Source: Valencia hispanica (Eukaryota; Chordata; Actinopteri; Cyprinodontiformes; Valenciidae). From it: a DNA stretch of 64,000 bases. The DNA lies in the NCBI GenBank assembly GCA_963556495.2, contig OY747709.1:18184900-18248899 (forward strand), given 5' to 3'. The notes under the pieces are model-generated. The model was not told the origin of the DNA. It worked only from the letters and a program-made list of their open reading frames with translations, and made no database searches. Both the position numbers and the translations under genes were made by a program. Below are positions 12,601-27,600 of the stretch, in pieces. Numbering within the stretch: position 1 is the first letter of the stretch; each line of letters starts with the position of its first letter.

Positions 12601-15600
12601 TGAACATACCCAGTCTTGTAAGTTAACCTCAAACAATTTGCTTGCTGAACACAGAGCAGCTGTCCGAACCGTGGGAGCATCAGCTTTGTGGCCACATGCT
12701 GACCTGCAGTTGTGGCCTATATCTGCCGATGTATGCTGACTGACAGCGGGGCTAGAGCTGGCATACTGACAGCTCTGCTGTTGGGACTTGTCAGTTTTAG
12801 CGGGATACAGATTTGATCCAGACCTGACCTCTTTGAGCTGGTGACATGATTTTTTTTGTTTTGTTTGTTTGTTTGCTCAGACTTGCAGTGCTGACCGGCT
12901 CAGAAAATACACAAACTGAAAGGGTGTGTGTGTGGCGGGGTGTGAGTTGTGCACAGATACTTGGCAAAATGGCACATAGTTATCAGCCTGTGTAATGTGA
13001 TCACTTCAAACTACAGCAAATGAACACCAGGAGGATCAAGGTGCAACGCAGGTAGGTGAGGGTGTTTTGGAGATGGTGTTTGCAGAAGATCAAGCTCAAG
13101 TCAGCAGATACATTGCCCAGCTCTCTGTTTATGTAGGACTATGAGAAACATGCCAACAATTTGTTAACAGCTGCGGCAGACTGATGCAGCAGAACACACC
13201 ACAGACTTAGACTCCTATAGCTAAGAATGACACGTTTACATTCTTCTCTCTATTCTTTTTCTCTTTTTTCAAGATTAACAGCTGCATAGCAATTTATCCC
13301 GCAATCCATTAAAGCATAGTGCCTTGCAAAAGTATTCATACCCAGTCAACAGTCACTAACCTCAATTTATTTTATTGGGATTTTATGTATTGGACCAACA
13401 TTAAGTGGAGCATAATTGTCAAGTACAGTTCAGTTTGCCACAAGCAATGTAGGGGATTGTACAAGAGCAAACATGTGGAAGAAGGTGCTCTGGTTAGATG
13501 AGAGATTTTTGAGTGTGCTAAATAGGGGAGTTTTTCGTCTCCACTGTCGCTACATGCTTGCTCAGTATGAGAGATTGCTGAAGGATTCCTGTGGTTGGAA
13601 AGTCTGCATCAACGGGGCCCAACCTCACGCCAATGACTGACGCAACCTGCTGGGATTCCTTAAAAGTGCCTTGAGATGACATCTGCGGTGAATCGGCGCT
13701 ATATAAATAAACTGAATTGAATTGAATTAAATACTACATGTGGCCGGAAAACAAACACTGCACCTCACCCTGAACAACCATACCAACAATGAAACATGGC
13801 AGTGGCAGCATCATAATTTTCTTCAGCAGGAACTTGAAAACAGGACAATCTTCCAGCACGACATAGACATTGAGCAGGGTTTGTGTGTATACAAGATGGT
13901 GAACGTAAGATTAACCCTAAAAAACATTTACATTCAAACATCCATTCTGTAGCCTGAGTTATGGTATCTTTATCATCCCTAGCTATATCTAACCCATTAG
14001 GATCTTATGTAATAGATAGATATATGGATTCTATCTGCAGCTTAAGATGCATGTTTCCATTAAAGGTTTCAGATAAAAGCTTTTTCAAAAGAGAAAACAC
14101 ATGTACATCTGAGATAACAAAAAATCAGCAAAATATTGTACAGGGCGTAATGGGACACAGTGTACCTTGATAATTTTGGCATTGATAATGTTGGACAGAG
14201 TCTTCTTGGCCATCTGGGAACCTTTGCCTGTAGGCAGGAAGCTTGGTCCCTGAAAGGATTTGATAAAAACACACACTGTTATCAAAGCCGAGCATCTACA
14301 CATAACCACCAATTTAGGCTCAGAAAATAAAACATTTACTCACCCTGCAAGGAAACTGTAAATGATAACAACAAACAGACTACAACCAAAGGGCTTCAAG
14401 CCACCAGCAATCCGCCGAGGATTAAATAACAGATGATGCAAGAGACACTTGGTTTGAAACAAACTTGTGACAAGAAATAAAATGAAAGCCAGTGTAAAGC
14501 CCTGCAATGGGAATGGGATCCCGCGGGACCAAACACAAATCTAGCAGGAGGGAGCGATTTTAAAATGGCATTGGGCGGGAGCGGGCGGCTAATAAAAAAC
14601 AGCAGGTCCTTCCCGAATATGCTACAAGAGTGAGAGCGCAACTGATGTTGCTAACAAAATTAAGGCTGGAGAATTTGAGTATACCTATGTCTTGTGCACC
14701 ATCGGAAAGGACATTTAGTGTATGGGCGCATTTTATAAGAAAGATCCAGTAGCCTGAAACCAACGTCTCTTAGCGATATTCTCTTTCTGCACAGCAATTA
14801 TAAGTAAGACAGATGTCTGTTTAATTAATTACCTTTTTTGAGTAATTCTTCTGTGTTCTGAGCAGAGGTCTCACTGCAATTTTTTGTTGTCAGTGATTTT
14901 GACTGACAGGGCCAACAGAATTCGATCATAATCTTTACTTGTCAATTTTTTAAATGATAATAATGACCTATTCAGTAGTATTTAATTTTTATTCATTTTA
15001 ATTAATATTCATTCCGAACACACAGAACGGAAAAACCATCGTCCCATCATACATCGAGCCGATTAAAAGGCTAAATGCATTAATTATGAACATTTCACCC
15101 GCCGTGGCTTGAACGCTCGACATGAAGCTGCGCTCCGTCTGTGCGTATTGGAGGCTGAATCAGCGCTCTTCTCCATTTGAAGTGATCAGAATTCGGCAAA
15201 CTCTCTGAATAACGGCTTTTCTGATTGCTGAAAGGGTAATAATGTAGCATGCGCTCTTTTTGCATCGGTGGTTACACTGTAGCAATCTGTCAGCGCCAGT
15301 CTTTGTCTGTTGCAGTCACAGATGTGGCTCCAGGCCTCCGTAACTCTTCTCACTGCTCATCAGCTCCAGGATAACGAGGTGCACTGTGTACGGTTTCCAA
15401 GTCTGAGATGATGCTCAGATGCTCTCGTGGGAATCTTTTTTGGATTGATTCAGTTACTTGTACTAAGTAAAGTTGACCATGTCTGCACCAAGTGGTCTGG
15501 GGTGTGAATTTCAATCTGTCAAAATGACTGATGGCCTTCAGATCTTTTTGTCACAGTTAAAAAAAACACAAAAAACAGTAAAACATGGAAAATATTCGAT

Positions 15601-18600
15601 TAACGCGACCCCTGGTTCTGAGCCATTGCATTCATGTAGGCAACAGCAAGTCCAGTGGTGTTTTTAATGTGTCTCAGTTTTCAGTTATATATAAACTCTT
15701 GTTCAAATGTAAAGTGATATTGGCAGATTCAACAGTTTTTATATTCTTATAACTGGAGTCATTGTTTGCTGCATGAACATTGTGATACAAAGCACAGATT
15801 TTGTTGAATGTAGTTTTATTCATTATTCTTTTCTAATAAAATGGTGCATTTAAACTTTTTTTGTAGTTGGCCTATAAACCTATGGGGAGACAAGAATGAG
15901 CGGGATTGGATGCAGTTTTTGCGGGAGCGGGCAGGATTGAAAATAAAGTATTTTAAAACTTTTAAGCTCAAGATTCGATCTAAAAATAAAAAAAGTGTAA
16001 AGTTCTATTAAAGTTCTAATCTGATCTGAATTTTACCTGGACAGCTATGGTGTGGTTGCAGAGGAAGCTCTGGTACTTCAGGGGAATGTGGACGCTTTCT
16101 TTAGGTCGGAGATAAACCCTGGGACAAGGAGCTGCTTCTTCCACATGAAACATGTTCTCCTCCAGTGGGGTGGAGGTTTTCGTTAGTGCTTTGAAGTAAC
16201 GCCACTCCTCTGTGTCAGTGATGACACTGGATGAAAAGATTAAAGGACAGAAATTTGATCAAAGCAAGATTTTACCTTTTTTTCCAACCATCAGGGATCA
16301 CAATGTGACTTATTATACGATAAAAATGGAGACTGTGAGATCATTTGCATGATGAGACAGAGTTGAAAAAGACAGAAAAAAAAAAACCCAACTGATTTAA
16401 GTTACTGTAGAGTGACCAACTAAATGTGTGGAATATCTGGTACAGCGGAAACCAACATGTGCTTCATCTTTGGAATATGCCCCGTATTAGAAAACTAAGC
16501 TACAGCCAAAATATCCAGCTGTTAGAAGTAATCTGAGCGAGTTTCGAGAATTGTAGGTCTACTTGATGACTGTATTGTCGCGCACACTGAAAACTAGAGA
16601 TACTTGGAGAGAAGAGTTAGGTGTGGAATTGTCTGGACCCATGTGGAACACCTGTTTGTCCAATATTCATTCCCGCTCTATAAACAGCAGACAACAATTA
16701 ATTCAATTTAAGATTGTCCACTGCTTACATTACTACAAAGTCAGATTACATCAAATATATCCATCAGTTTCCCCAGTGTGTGACAGATGTAATGTGTCAG
16801 AGGGTACACTGTCCCATGATTCTTTGGGCCTGCTCTTCATTGGCAAACCTTTGGTCTAGAATATTTGACTGGTACTCCAAAGCATTTCAAAGGTCCCTCC
16901 AGCCTGAGCCTGGACTTGCTATTTTTGGCTGCTCACAAATAAGGACAATTCCAAATATAATGCGGCAACTGATATTGAAGGAATGGAAGTCTCCAACTCC
17001 CCATTACTTTCAGGTATGGGTCAATGATAAGCTATCCACAATACAAATGGAAATACTCTGCACTAGCCAAATGGACATGCTTCTCCGTTCTTGAAACCCA
17101 TTCTTAACTAATTTTGAAAAAGCTAAAGTACAGTAAACTAATTGTGTTCCCGTACTAACAACCTTTCCTCCTACTGCTGTACTAAAAATTATTGTAAAAA
17201 ACTGGCAATGACTGCATCTGAGCCCTGTTTGTTTGTTCAATTTGAAAATATAAATAAAATATATTAAGAAGTAATCTGAGAGAGAAATTCCAAAAAGTAC
17301 CAAAGCGGTACATCAGACATTTATAAGCACATATCTGAAGATCTTTCAGAAATGAGGTTTAAATTTGTAATAAAACTCATATTTCAGAGGGAAAAATCCA
17401 ATGATCAGATACTGAGGAACCATAAGGCTTTGTGCAAGTCCAACACAGCAGTTTAGACTGACTCATTTTGTTTTTTATTTTTTAAAAGCAAATTGCTGTG
17501 GGAGATAAGATTAAAATCAATGATTTAGCTGAACTAGAAACTGTAAATCAAAGCCACTGCAAATTTTACTAAACCTTGTGCAACAGATCGAACTTTCAAG
17601 CTCTGTTGCGAGATTAATATTTATAGCATATTACTACACATGCCAAGAAATCTGAAAAATGCTCCTGTAAGATTGTTTTATTTTGTTTATGTATGATATG
17701 CGCAATGTTTCAAAGTTGTTCAAACTGGTTTTGATTACAGATGATAGAAAAATGTTTTGCTTAGGAAAAAACTATTCTGGTGGACACAAAGCAGAAAATA
17801 AATAGATGTTAAAAAATAATAATATAAAGTAATTAACATATAGATAAATTGGTATTTATTAGTGCTAAAACAATCAGTGTTCAAATAAAAAGCATTGAAA
17901 AAAACATACAATTCTGATGAATCTATGGACATACTTTTTAGGAGGTATTACTGATCTCAAATTGTACCTAATAAACAACATGAAAATTGTTTCCACAAAA
18001 ATATTAAGGTTGATTTTATTAATACATAAAATCTAAAATCTTCATTCAAAAAACAGAACACTAATATAAACTCAGCAAAAAAAGAAACGTCCTCTGACTT
18101 TCAACTGTTTTTACTTTCAGTAAACTTAATTTGTGTAAATATTTGTATGAACACTAAAAGAGTCAACACCATAAGACATAAACTAAAAATGTTTCACAGA
18201 CATGTGACTAACAGAAATAGAATAATGTGTCCTTGAATGAAGGGAGGCCCAAAATCAAAAGTACCAGTCAGTATCTGGTGTGGCCACCAGCTGCTTGAAG
18301 TACTGCAGTTCATCTCCTCCTCATGGACTGGACCAGATTTGTCAGTTCTTGCTGTGAGGTGTTACCCCACTCTTCCACCAAGGCACTTGCTAGTTCCTGG
18401 ACATTTCTGGGGGGAATGACCCTAGCCCTCACCCTGCGATCCAACAGGTCCCAGACGTGCTCAATGGGATTGAGATCCAGGCTCTTCGCTGGCCATGGCA
18501 GAACACTGACATTGCTGTCATGCAGAAACTCACGCACAGAACGAGCAGTATGGCTGGTGGCATTGTTGCTGGTGATGTCTGGTAAGGACCTGCCTTACAA

Positions 18601-21600
18601 CAGGCCTACAAGCCCTCAGTCCAGCCTCTTTCAGCCTATTGCGGACAGTCTGAGCACTGATGGAGGGATTGTGTGTTCCTGGTGTGACTCGGGCAGTTTT
18701 TGTGGCCATCCTGTACCTGTCACGCAGGTGTGATATTCGGATGTACCGATCCTGTGCAGGTGTTGTTACACGTGGTCTTCCACTGCGAGGATGATCAGCT
18801 GTCCTTCCTGTCTCCCTGTAGCGCTGTCTTAGGCGTCTCACAGTGCGGACATGGCAATTTATTGCCCTAGCCACATCAGCAGTCCTCATGCCTCCCTGCA
18901 GCATGCCCAAATGCACGTTCACGCAGATGAGCAGGGACCCTGGGCATCTTTCTTTGGGTGTTTTTCACAGTTGGCACACAAGTCTCTTTAGTGTCCTGCG
19001 TTTTTAGAACTGTGACCTTAAATGCCTACTTTCTGTAAGCTGTTACGGTCTTAACAACCATTCCACAGGTGCATGTTAATTAATTGATTATGGTTAATTG
19101 AACATGCATGGAAAACATTGTTTAAACCCTTTACAATGAAGATCTGTAAAGTTATTTGGATTTTTACAACATTATTGTTGAAATACACAGTCCTGAAAAA
19201 GGGATGTTTCTATTTTTGCTGAGTTTATGTCTATATTAAATTCTGTCTAGAACAGGAGTTTCCAAAGCGCAGCCCAGGGGCCATTTGGAAGGATTATGGT
19301 ACAAATTATTATCAAAGCTGATGCAGATTAGACACTGAGCTCTTTCAAAAATGTAAACAAAGTAAAACCTTCTTAAAATGGAAAATTTGAGAAAGAACAT
19401 ATCACTGATAAACCGTTTTTATTTAATAATAAATAAACCAACAACAAAAATCCAGGAATTTTTATTCAAAAGCAGACCCATTTATTAAACTTGATGAAAC
19501 AAAGCAAGCAATTTCAAAGTAAGAGTGACCCATTCAAAGAATTCAGGCCAGGAAGGTATAACTCTATCAATTCAAAACCTTTAGAATTTTTTTTACAAAA
19601 CTCCTGAACCTAGCAGCGACACGTCTCCCACACATTTATTTGCTTTAAAATAGTGACAGTGGGTATGGAAAGGTGTAAAGAGGTCAGACAAATCCCCAAT
19701 TCGCTCCCCTAATAAATGGATTTCCAGGGAATGACGACCAGAACGCGATAACCCATTCCAACAGACGAAATGTCTTATCTCTCCTCCTTCTTTTCTCTTT
19801 ATATGCAAAAACTTTCACACACAAATGCATTCAGGGAACGGCTGCTTTAGACTTCAAAGGTTTGAAGCCATGGGAGTGGAGAGGGAAATTTCTCTCAATA
19901 GGAGACTGGGAGTTTTTAAATTTTTTAGAGCCCCATCATGCCAACTTTAGGCAAAGATGCTAGTCAATTCTATGCAATTTATCTGGATATCCCCACTGTG
20001 CAGTTTGAATAAAACATTGTGCCCTTGGCTTAGACAACAAAGAGGTTTTTAGGGGTGTTTGTTTCACCTGAGAGTTTTCATTACAAACTGCTGGCTAATT
20101 AATTATTAAATAAGGGGAAAAAAGTGAAGTATGAGAAACTAAAAACTGAAGAATAAGAAATGCAGAGCAGAGCTGAGATATAAAAAATTATGAGACAATG
20201 GCAGCATAGCTCAGAGGAAACACACAGTGCATTAGCCATCAGTCTTTTACCACACTGGGCTCTGTCAGGCAAAGCATACAATTCCCAACAAAATGAATGG
20301 CAACAGGTAGCAAACGTGTCCATCAAGTGGAGCCTCTGGGCTTGAAAACAAGTGGTGACATCAAAGCTACAGCTAGCTTAGCTTTTCACAAAGTACTCTG
20401 TCTTCAAAAACTGATGCTGGAATCGTGGCTGAGGGTCAGCCTTCTTTCTTGTTTGTTTCTGCAGAACAAAGACCTGACCCAAGGCTCCCTCCAGGTTCTT
20501 AAGAAACCTGTGTGTCACACATTGGCTGAAATATTGATAAGGAAGCGCCAGCACAGCAACCTCAGTGATCTGACCAAGCTACTGCTCATGTAACCTAACA
20601 CAGATATCAGACACTTCTACTTCCCTGCTGAGATTGGGAAGAAAACAGCTAAATTATGAATGGAAGGATTACAGTGGAATTCACAATGAACTTTATTTTG
20701 CCTGAAACATTTCTGGAGTTGTGTAAGATTTGTAAGAGTTGCCTGTTAATATTCAATATGTTGTTCCCTTTGAAAAAAGAAGAAGTCATTTTGTGTGTGG
20801 GTGAGTGCATATGGCACTTTCTTTTTTACACAATCTGTGACAAATTTTGAATTTCAATTTTGAATTCTTGTAAAAGATCAACAGAACACTGAAATCAGAA
20901 ATATCTTCCACAACTTCAGCGCTGCTCAGATTCTTTAAACACAGAAAGTAAGTTGTTTTTCATAAGTAATGTTGGGAGACTGGAAGTTTCTTTCTCAGTC
21001 ACTCTTGGATGAGTCAAATATGATTAAAAATAGTTTGCAATTTGATGTAGATTTAAAGCTCAATACATTCACAAGTCAGGTGGGAATATCTAGGTAAAGA
21101 ATTTTTAAATGATCAGTATATAAACCTGCTGTTGGTGTATTGTCAGTGATTATGTTATCTGCAGCCCCAGTGAGCTATGTGGGCAAGATATGTTATAAAC
21201 TGTACAGATTATTTCAAGAATCAAAGAAGCCTGGTTTTTTCCCCAAATATATTAAGTGTTTTTTACCAATTACAATTACATTCACAGTAAAAAAGAGACT
21301 GAAATGGCTTCTGCAGCTCCTGGCTTGTCTTTGTTATTTGACCTGCTCTATACTGTGCTCAGTTGTCAAAGAAATCTAGACAGAGCGCAGTTGAAACACC
21401 AGCCATTACATTTTAAGATATTCAAACCAAAGCATGAAGTTTATGAAGAAGAAGAACACCTTTTTTGAGTTTTTCCACAAATGCTTGACTAAAACCGTAA
21501 TGACAAGTTTGTGAGCTGAATAATCAACAACGTATATCACAACACAGAGTGAACATGCAAGCTTTAGCCTAGCGCCTATATAAACCGCTCCTCAGGCACA

Positions 21601-24600
21601 GATCTTTACCAGGAGAAAGACATAATCTTATTGAATACTGTAGTTCTGTGTCGACTCGTACACAGTATGTCAAAATAAAATATGAAAAGACTGATTATAC
21701 TTTGTCAAGAGTTATAGAAGCTTTCTTAACAGAGTTAACATTTTGTTTGGTTTGCATATTAAGTCAAAAACTCCATTTGGGATAACATTTGTAGGAGTCT
21801 TACGAAAAACTGATATTACAGCATCTAAAATGTCATTGGTGATTGAACCAGGGATCAATCATAATACTAATATAGACTCTTGAATACTGATACGACTGAC
21901 TGTGTAATTTTCTCTTCTACTTATACAATAATTTATCACATTAATTCATTGATGATCCCAGACAAATGTTTTGTTTTGTTGTATGATGTTTGGTACTCAA
22001 TGACATGAAAAATAAATTGATGTGAATTTAAATTGCGTTTTTCTTTAAAGCTCCTAAGTTTTTGACCATTGACTTTGATGAAGCATCAGGCTGTTATTCG
22101 GTATTGAAAAATGCCTGATCTGAAATCACTTTGATGGCTAATGTGGAGGACACAGAAAATCTTAATCAGGATGAACATAATTTCAGACAGTTGCATCCAA
22201 CTGTTATGCACAACAGTAAGTGGGTCACCTTTAAAACAATAGTGCGGTTATTAGACAGCATTACCAAAACTTCACTGAATTTGGCATACCTCGGTAACTG
22301 GCAAATAACTTCCTTTATCCAATGGTTATGAGTCCAAATTGGCCAACAGCATCAAGGTTCTTAAGAGTTTTGTCAGTGAATGTGTTTTAATTATTGAACA
22401 TATCTGCATGAGATAAAAAAAAGAAAAACTTTTCATATGGTTTCAGTTTTTTTATTAGGGCTGCACAGTTGCACTGTTGCCTTGCAGCAAGAAGGTCCTG
22501 GGTTCTAATCCTGGCCTGGGATCTTTCTGCATGGAGTTTGCATGTTCTCCCTGAGCATACATGGGTTCCCTCTGGGTACTCCAGCTTCCTCCCAAAGTCT
22601 AAAAACATGACTGTTAGGATAATTGGTCTCTCTAAAATTGCCCTTAGGTATGAGTGTCTGCGTGCATGGTTGTTTGTCCTGTGTGTCTCCATGTTGCCCT
22701 GCGATAGACTGGCGACCTGTCCAGGGTGTACCTTGCCTCTCGCCCGATGAATGCTGGAGATTGCCTATCTTTTATCTCTTCTATGAAGACCAGGGTAACC
22801 CAAGATACATTAAAGTGCAACATGTAGCAGGGCTGCTTATCTTCAATAAAATATCAGAAGGTGATAAAATATACTCGGGATGTAGAGGACTATGACTTTC
22901 ACTGATGAAACAAAGAAGCAGCAAAAGAGACACATCCAACAACGCTAAAGTTTCATTCCTCATTTACACATTCCAGCACTTGGTAAAGGTGAAAACATTT
23001 GGTGTAAATTGTCACATTGCGTCATCAAGAAAAAAAATAAACAAAGAGGGTGCTAAACCAGTAAGAGGACAGATAGTGGGATTGATGACTCTCAATTAGA
23101 GCAGGCCCAGTGGTCAGGCTAATGCCATAATGATTTATCCATGGTGTGCTGCTGCCTTTGTAGATCAACCTGATATATGTTAATCCAAAGCTCAGGCATG
23201 ATCAGAATCCAAAACAAAAGACTTGGGGGGGATTAACAATGATGCTAAAGGAAAATGAAACAGGCACCGCATGGAGACCAGAAAAGAACGAAGCACAAAC
23301 ATCAGGAATAATGGCTGCTGCGTTTGGATTAAAGGGGTTATCTGGCATATCACCAGCATTATAGATGCATCTGTGTCAAGGACAGGATCTTGTTTCTGAA
23401 GGCGAGAGAATCATCTTTGTTTTTGGGCCCATTATGTGTTTGTGAATAATGAAGAAAATCTTGCCATAATAATGGCAAATAATGCCACAGAGAAACATTC
23501 TTGTAAACTGAAATTATCTCCTCCATCATTGTTGATATAAACATGTGAAAATTACCCCCTAATAATCAGCTTAGATTTGGACTATCTATCTGAATGATGT
23601 AGGATCACAAGCATGCATATTTATCTGTGGTGCTCATATCCGCACGTACATAGTCTGAGGCCGGTTCCAGCTAATACTGTGAGGACCCACTGTCAAATCG
23701 TCAGCTGCAGCGGGACTCTCTCTGAGACGTTTTGAGCCCTGGTGTAACATTTTTGGAGAGTCTGCGTTTCAGCAGACTTTGCCTCAGGGAATTGGCTACA
23801 GTTCATAGCTTCATGACAAGTACAGCCCAGGGGCACAAAGTAAAAAGAATAAACCACAGAGAAAGAGGGTACTGGTGTAAAGACGGCCGTTCTTTAGTAT
23901 GTAAACTTGTAAAGTGTAAGAAAAAAAACTGTAATGTAAATCCCAAAACCCTGGCATCCCACATGCATTCCATTTTTAATCCAAAATCTCCATAATCACT
24001 GAGTCTGATAGCACATAACAGACCAGAGAAGAAATGAATTAATTGAAGTAAAGCAGGAATGAAGAGCACATGACACAAGAATATGGTTAAACTGAAAATT
24101 GACATTTATATGCCATTTAGAACAAAAATGCTTCGTTCCACTAAATAAAGATGTATGAGTTCAAAGTGTTGATCGTGGGTTACCGTTGGCTCCAAAATAA
24201 TTCTGTCACAAACAGTGGAAATGTTTTGTTTTTGTTTTGTTTTGACAAAAACAGAAAATGTTTACAGATTCACTGCAATGTTTGAGGATGTCTACAGCTT
24301 TTAAATCATAGAAACGCCAGGTCTGTTTTCAAGACTGGGTTTAAAAAATTAATTTTTGATCAAACTTACAGTCAGAGTTTCTTAGGTTTTCCTGATAGTC
24401 TCTAATTTTAGCATTTTAGCACTCCCTACTTTAGACAGCTTGTGTTCTTTGTCTAGCTGTGCCTTTTTTGAAGAAGAAGAAGAAGAACATGATAATACTG
24501 GTGGTAATTAAGTGCATAGCCATTGTTATTTTTCACATAGAAATTACTCTTGATCCAGTGACTCTGTGTTAAACCGTGCTTTGCTTCTGAGCAGAGATAT

Positions 24601-27600
24601 TTGCAGACCTATTGTTACCATTACCTTTGTGTACTGTTTTTATTAGCTGTAGAAAGTACACCTGGGCCAGTGCTTCTATGCTAGGTCTCTTTTCTGAATA
24701 GTTATTCATTGAGATGCTGCTTCCATTAACCATCTGTGCATTCATCGTTTTTTTTCCCCACCACAGAAAATATTCCAGCCCAACAGTTTCTGTTATTTTG
24801 CCACTCTTTCATGGATGGAGTCATTGACAAAGTTAATGTCGCCTTTAACTTTGTGAACCCTTTGTTTTTCTTTCCATTAAAATTACACCTGGCTTGGTGC
24901 TTCTGGGATTTTTCTTTCTTTCCCTCCCTCCTATCCTCTTAACTCCCAGCCAGCTGTGGTAGATAGCTTCATATAGTGAGCCTGGTTGTCCTGGAGTTTT
25001 TCCCCTGTTGAAATGGAGAGGTTTCTCTCCACTATCCGAATGTCGTGCAGTTTAAGGGATAGTTGCAAAGTCAATAACTTAATCCAATTGGCTGGATTTT
25101 CTCGGATACATAACTTTATAACAACTGAAATTATTGACTGACTGACTGCACTGTATTATAACTGGACACTGGACTAAATTGGACTATATGTAGGCCTAAT
25201 TGAATCAGACTATGTGACTGGATTGTACAGGGATGAACTGGTTCAGTTTAGACTGATTCTGGACCAAACTGGAATGTATATATTTGCATATGAATTGGAC
25301 CTCTTTGCCTTGCAAAGTTTTGCTGCCAAAACATGATGTATTATAGCATATTAAAAAAAGGTGATGACTTTTTTAAACAAATATTTGAATTGTTTAGCTG
25401 TCAATAAAGAGCCAACTTCTCAGTCTGCTACGTTGGAGTGTGTGAGGTGTGAAGATACAACATTATTCCACAACACAGAGCACAAATAGGCTCTTGAGCT
25501 TTAACTTCACAATTGGAAACACATTCCAAAAGTGTGAACACAGCTTCACATAGGAGCATGGCTCATTACGATCTAACAACAGAAAACACATACGGCACAA
25601 AAAAACACATGTTCACACTTAGTGTGCTAGACTGGAGAACCACCAATACATTTACAACATCCTTCCAGTTTAAAAGAGGTAACACATATTAAGCAGGCAT
25701 AGCACCCTGTTTCCACAAATGAATGAAGTAAGAAGCCTAGTGAAGAGCAAATTAAAGTTGTGTGCAACTATAAAAAAAAATGTGGTTCAACATGTCACAC
25801 TAAAGAGGTTAAAAACATCTCTGGAATGCAACCGGGCAAAGACAATGGATGGATCTCTTATAAGCATATACAAGGAAGAGTTAACTAAAATATATCTGTG
25901 AGAACAAGTCAAATAGAACACATATAAAAAGAAAAGATCATTAAACAGATCAAAAAATATCTCTATAAAAAAAAGGTAAATGCACTGACCTCTGGGCTTG
26001 TAGGTGGCATTGCACTAAAAATTGGGCAAGACACCCTGTGATGTTAATATACTACCTTGAAAAGACCCCTGTACGTTTCCAGGAGCAATCCTCAAAGTAA
26101 TTTTCAGTGAAATATGTTCATAGGTTCTCCCAAAATGCAATTTCAATTCTTTTACCAAAAGAAGAAATGTGAAAATAACAAAATCTAGGCTTGCATAACT
26201 CTTTTGGGTTGACTTCCCTGTGGTGTGAATAATCACAGTTTGAAATTATTTTTGGAAAGCACAGACAACATGGTTATCAGAGGAAAGAAAGGAGAGTAAT
26301 AATGGAGGGTGTCCTAATCTCTGTTTAGCGTTCATGTTTAAACAGGCTAAGTATTTTAGATTGTGAACTAAAGAATAAATAGTCCAGTCTCATTTATAAA
26401 CCAAAGCAGTCCTAAATTCAGAGCCGATAAAAAGATCCGAAGCAGATATTAACTTTAGCATCATTTTTAAACTTTGTTTCTTGTCTGCCACTCTGTCACC
26501 ATTTTCTTTCTTTCAGAGTATCGGAAAATGCTCCCAGATAAAAGATTTAAAGCGGTGAAGGTTTCTCTAATTCTTCTAAGCGAGTGTTGTCAGCCTGTTT
26601 GATGAGAAGTTCTACTTCCCACCTATTTCAAAATAAGGGTCTGGCTCACAGATTCAGGGTGTCCAGCTTAAAGCATGCATCATCATATTTGGTGTCCATA
26701 TTAACGGCATGTAAATATTTTAGCCAACAAAGGTATTGTTGGTAGTGAAGCACACAGTTGTTACTTTGACGATAAACATTAAGGCACTTTGTGGCCATAA
26801 AGTTATTTTGATTTTTTAAAAGAAAACCTTTTTATGTATATTATTATTACATAATTAATGTAATACTATTACATTATTATTATTGTTATTATTATTATTA
26901 TTATTACAAGGGAAGATTTTTTTTTCCTAAATAAACTTATACGGGTGCAGAATTAGGACGATGCCACACCTACTTACTGTCTGGAGAGTCTTACCTGAGC
27001 TCAGAGTCATCACTGTGAATGGAGACCGTCTGAGGCACATTAAAGGGATTCTTCAGGACAAACTCCATGTATTCAGCAGAGCCCAGGCTGGCATAGAGAA
27101 GGTGCTGGGTGGTGATGGCCTGGCTCAGCATGTTCGCAATACCCTCTGCTTTGCTGTACTCATCGCTGGGTTGATGTTCTCTGATCAACCGAGCTGCCGG
27201 TTTGAGACCCTGACACCAAAAAAACAACACCAAAGGACTGACAAATGTTTCATAGTTACATCATATACACTGTTATGATCATCACCCAAAGTGCTCTCTG
27301 TACACTGCTATGACAGTTTCCAGAGTAGCTTTTATGATCGGTTTTGATCTACTGTGCAGTGTTCTTGTGCAACAGATCATAACTTTAACACTCTTAGAGC
27401 TGAGTGTTCAGTTAATGACTTCGCAGAGTAAAATGTCATCACTACTGGTAGAAACAATAGCCAAAGTGGAGCCAGTAAAACTCAGGTTGCACTTTATCAA
27501 TAATTTTCTCCATGACCTTTCAGTGACTATTTCAAGACATATTTTAACACTTGACTGCTTCTACTCTGGTTGCACTCTTTCTACAGAAAAAGGTGCAGTG

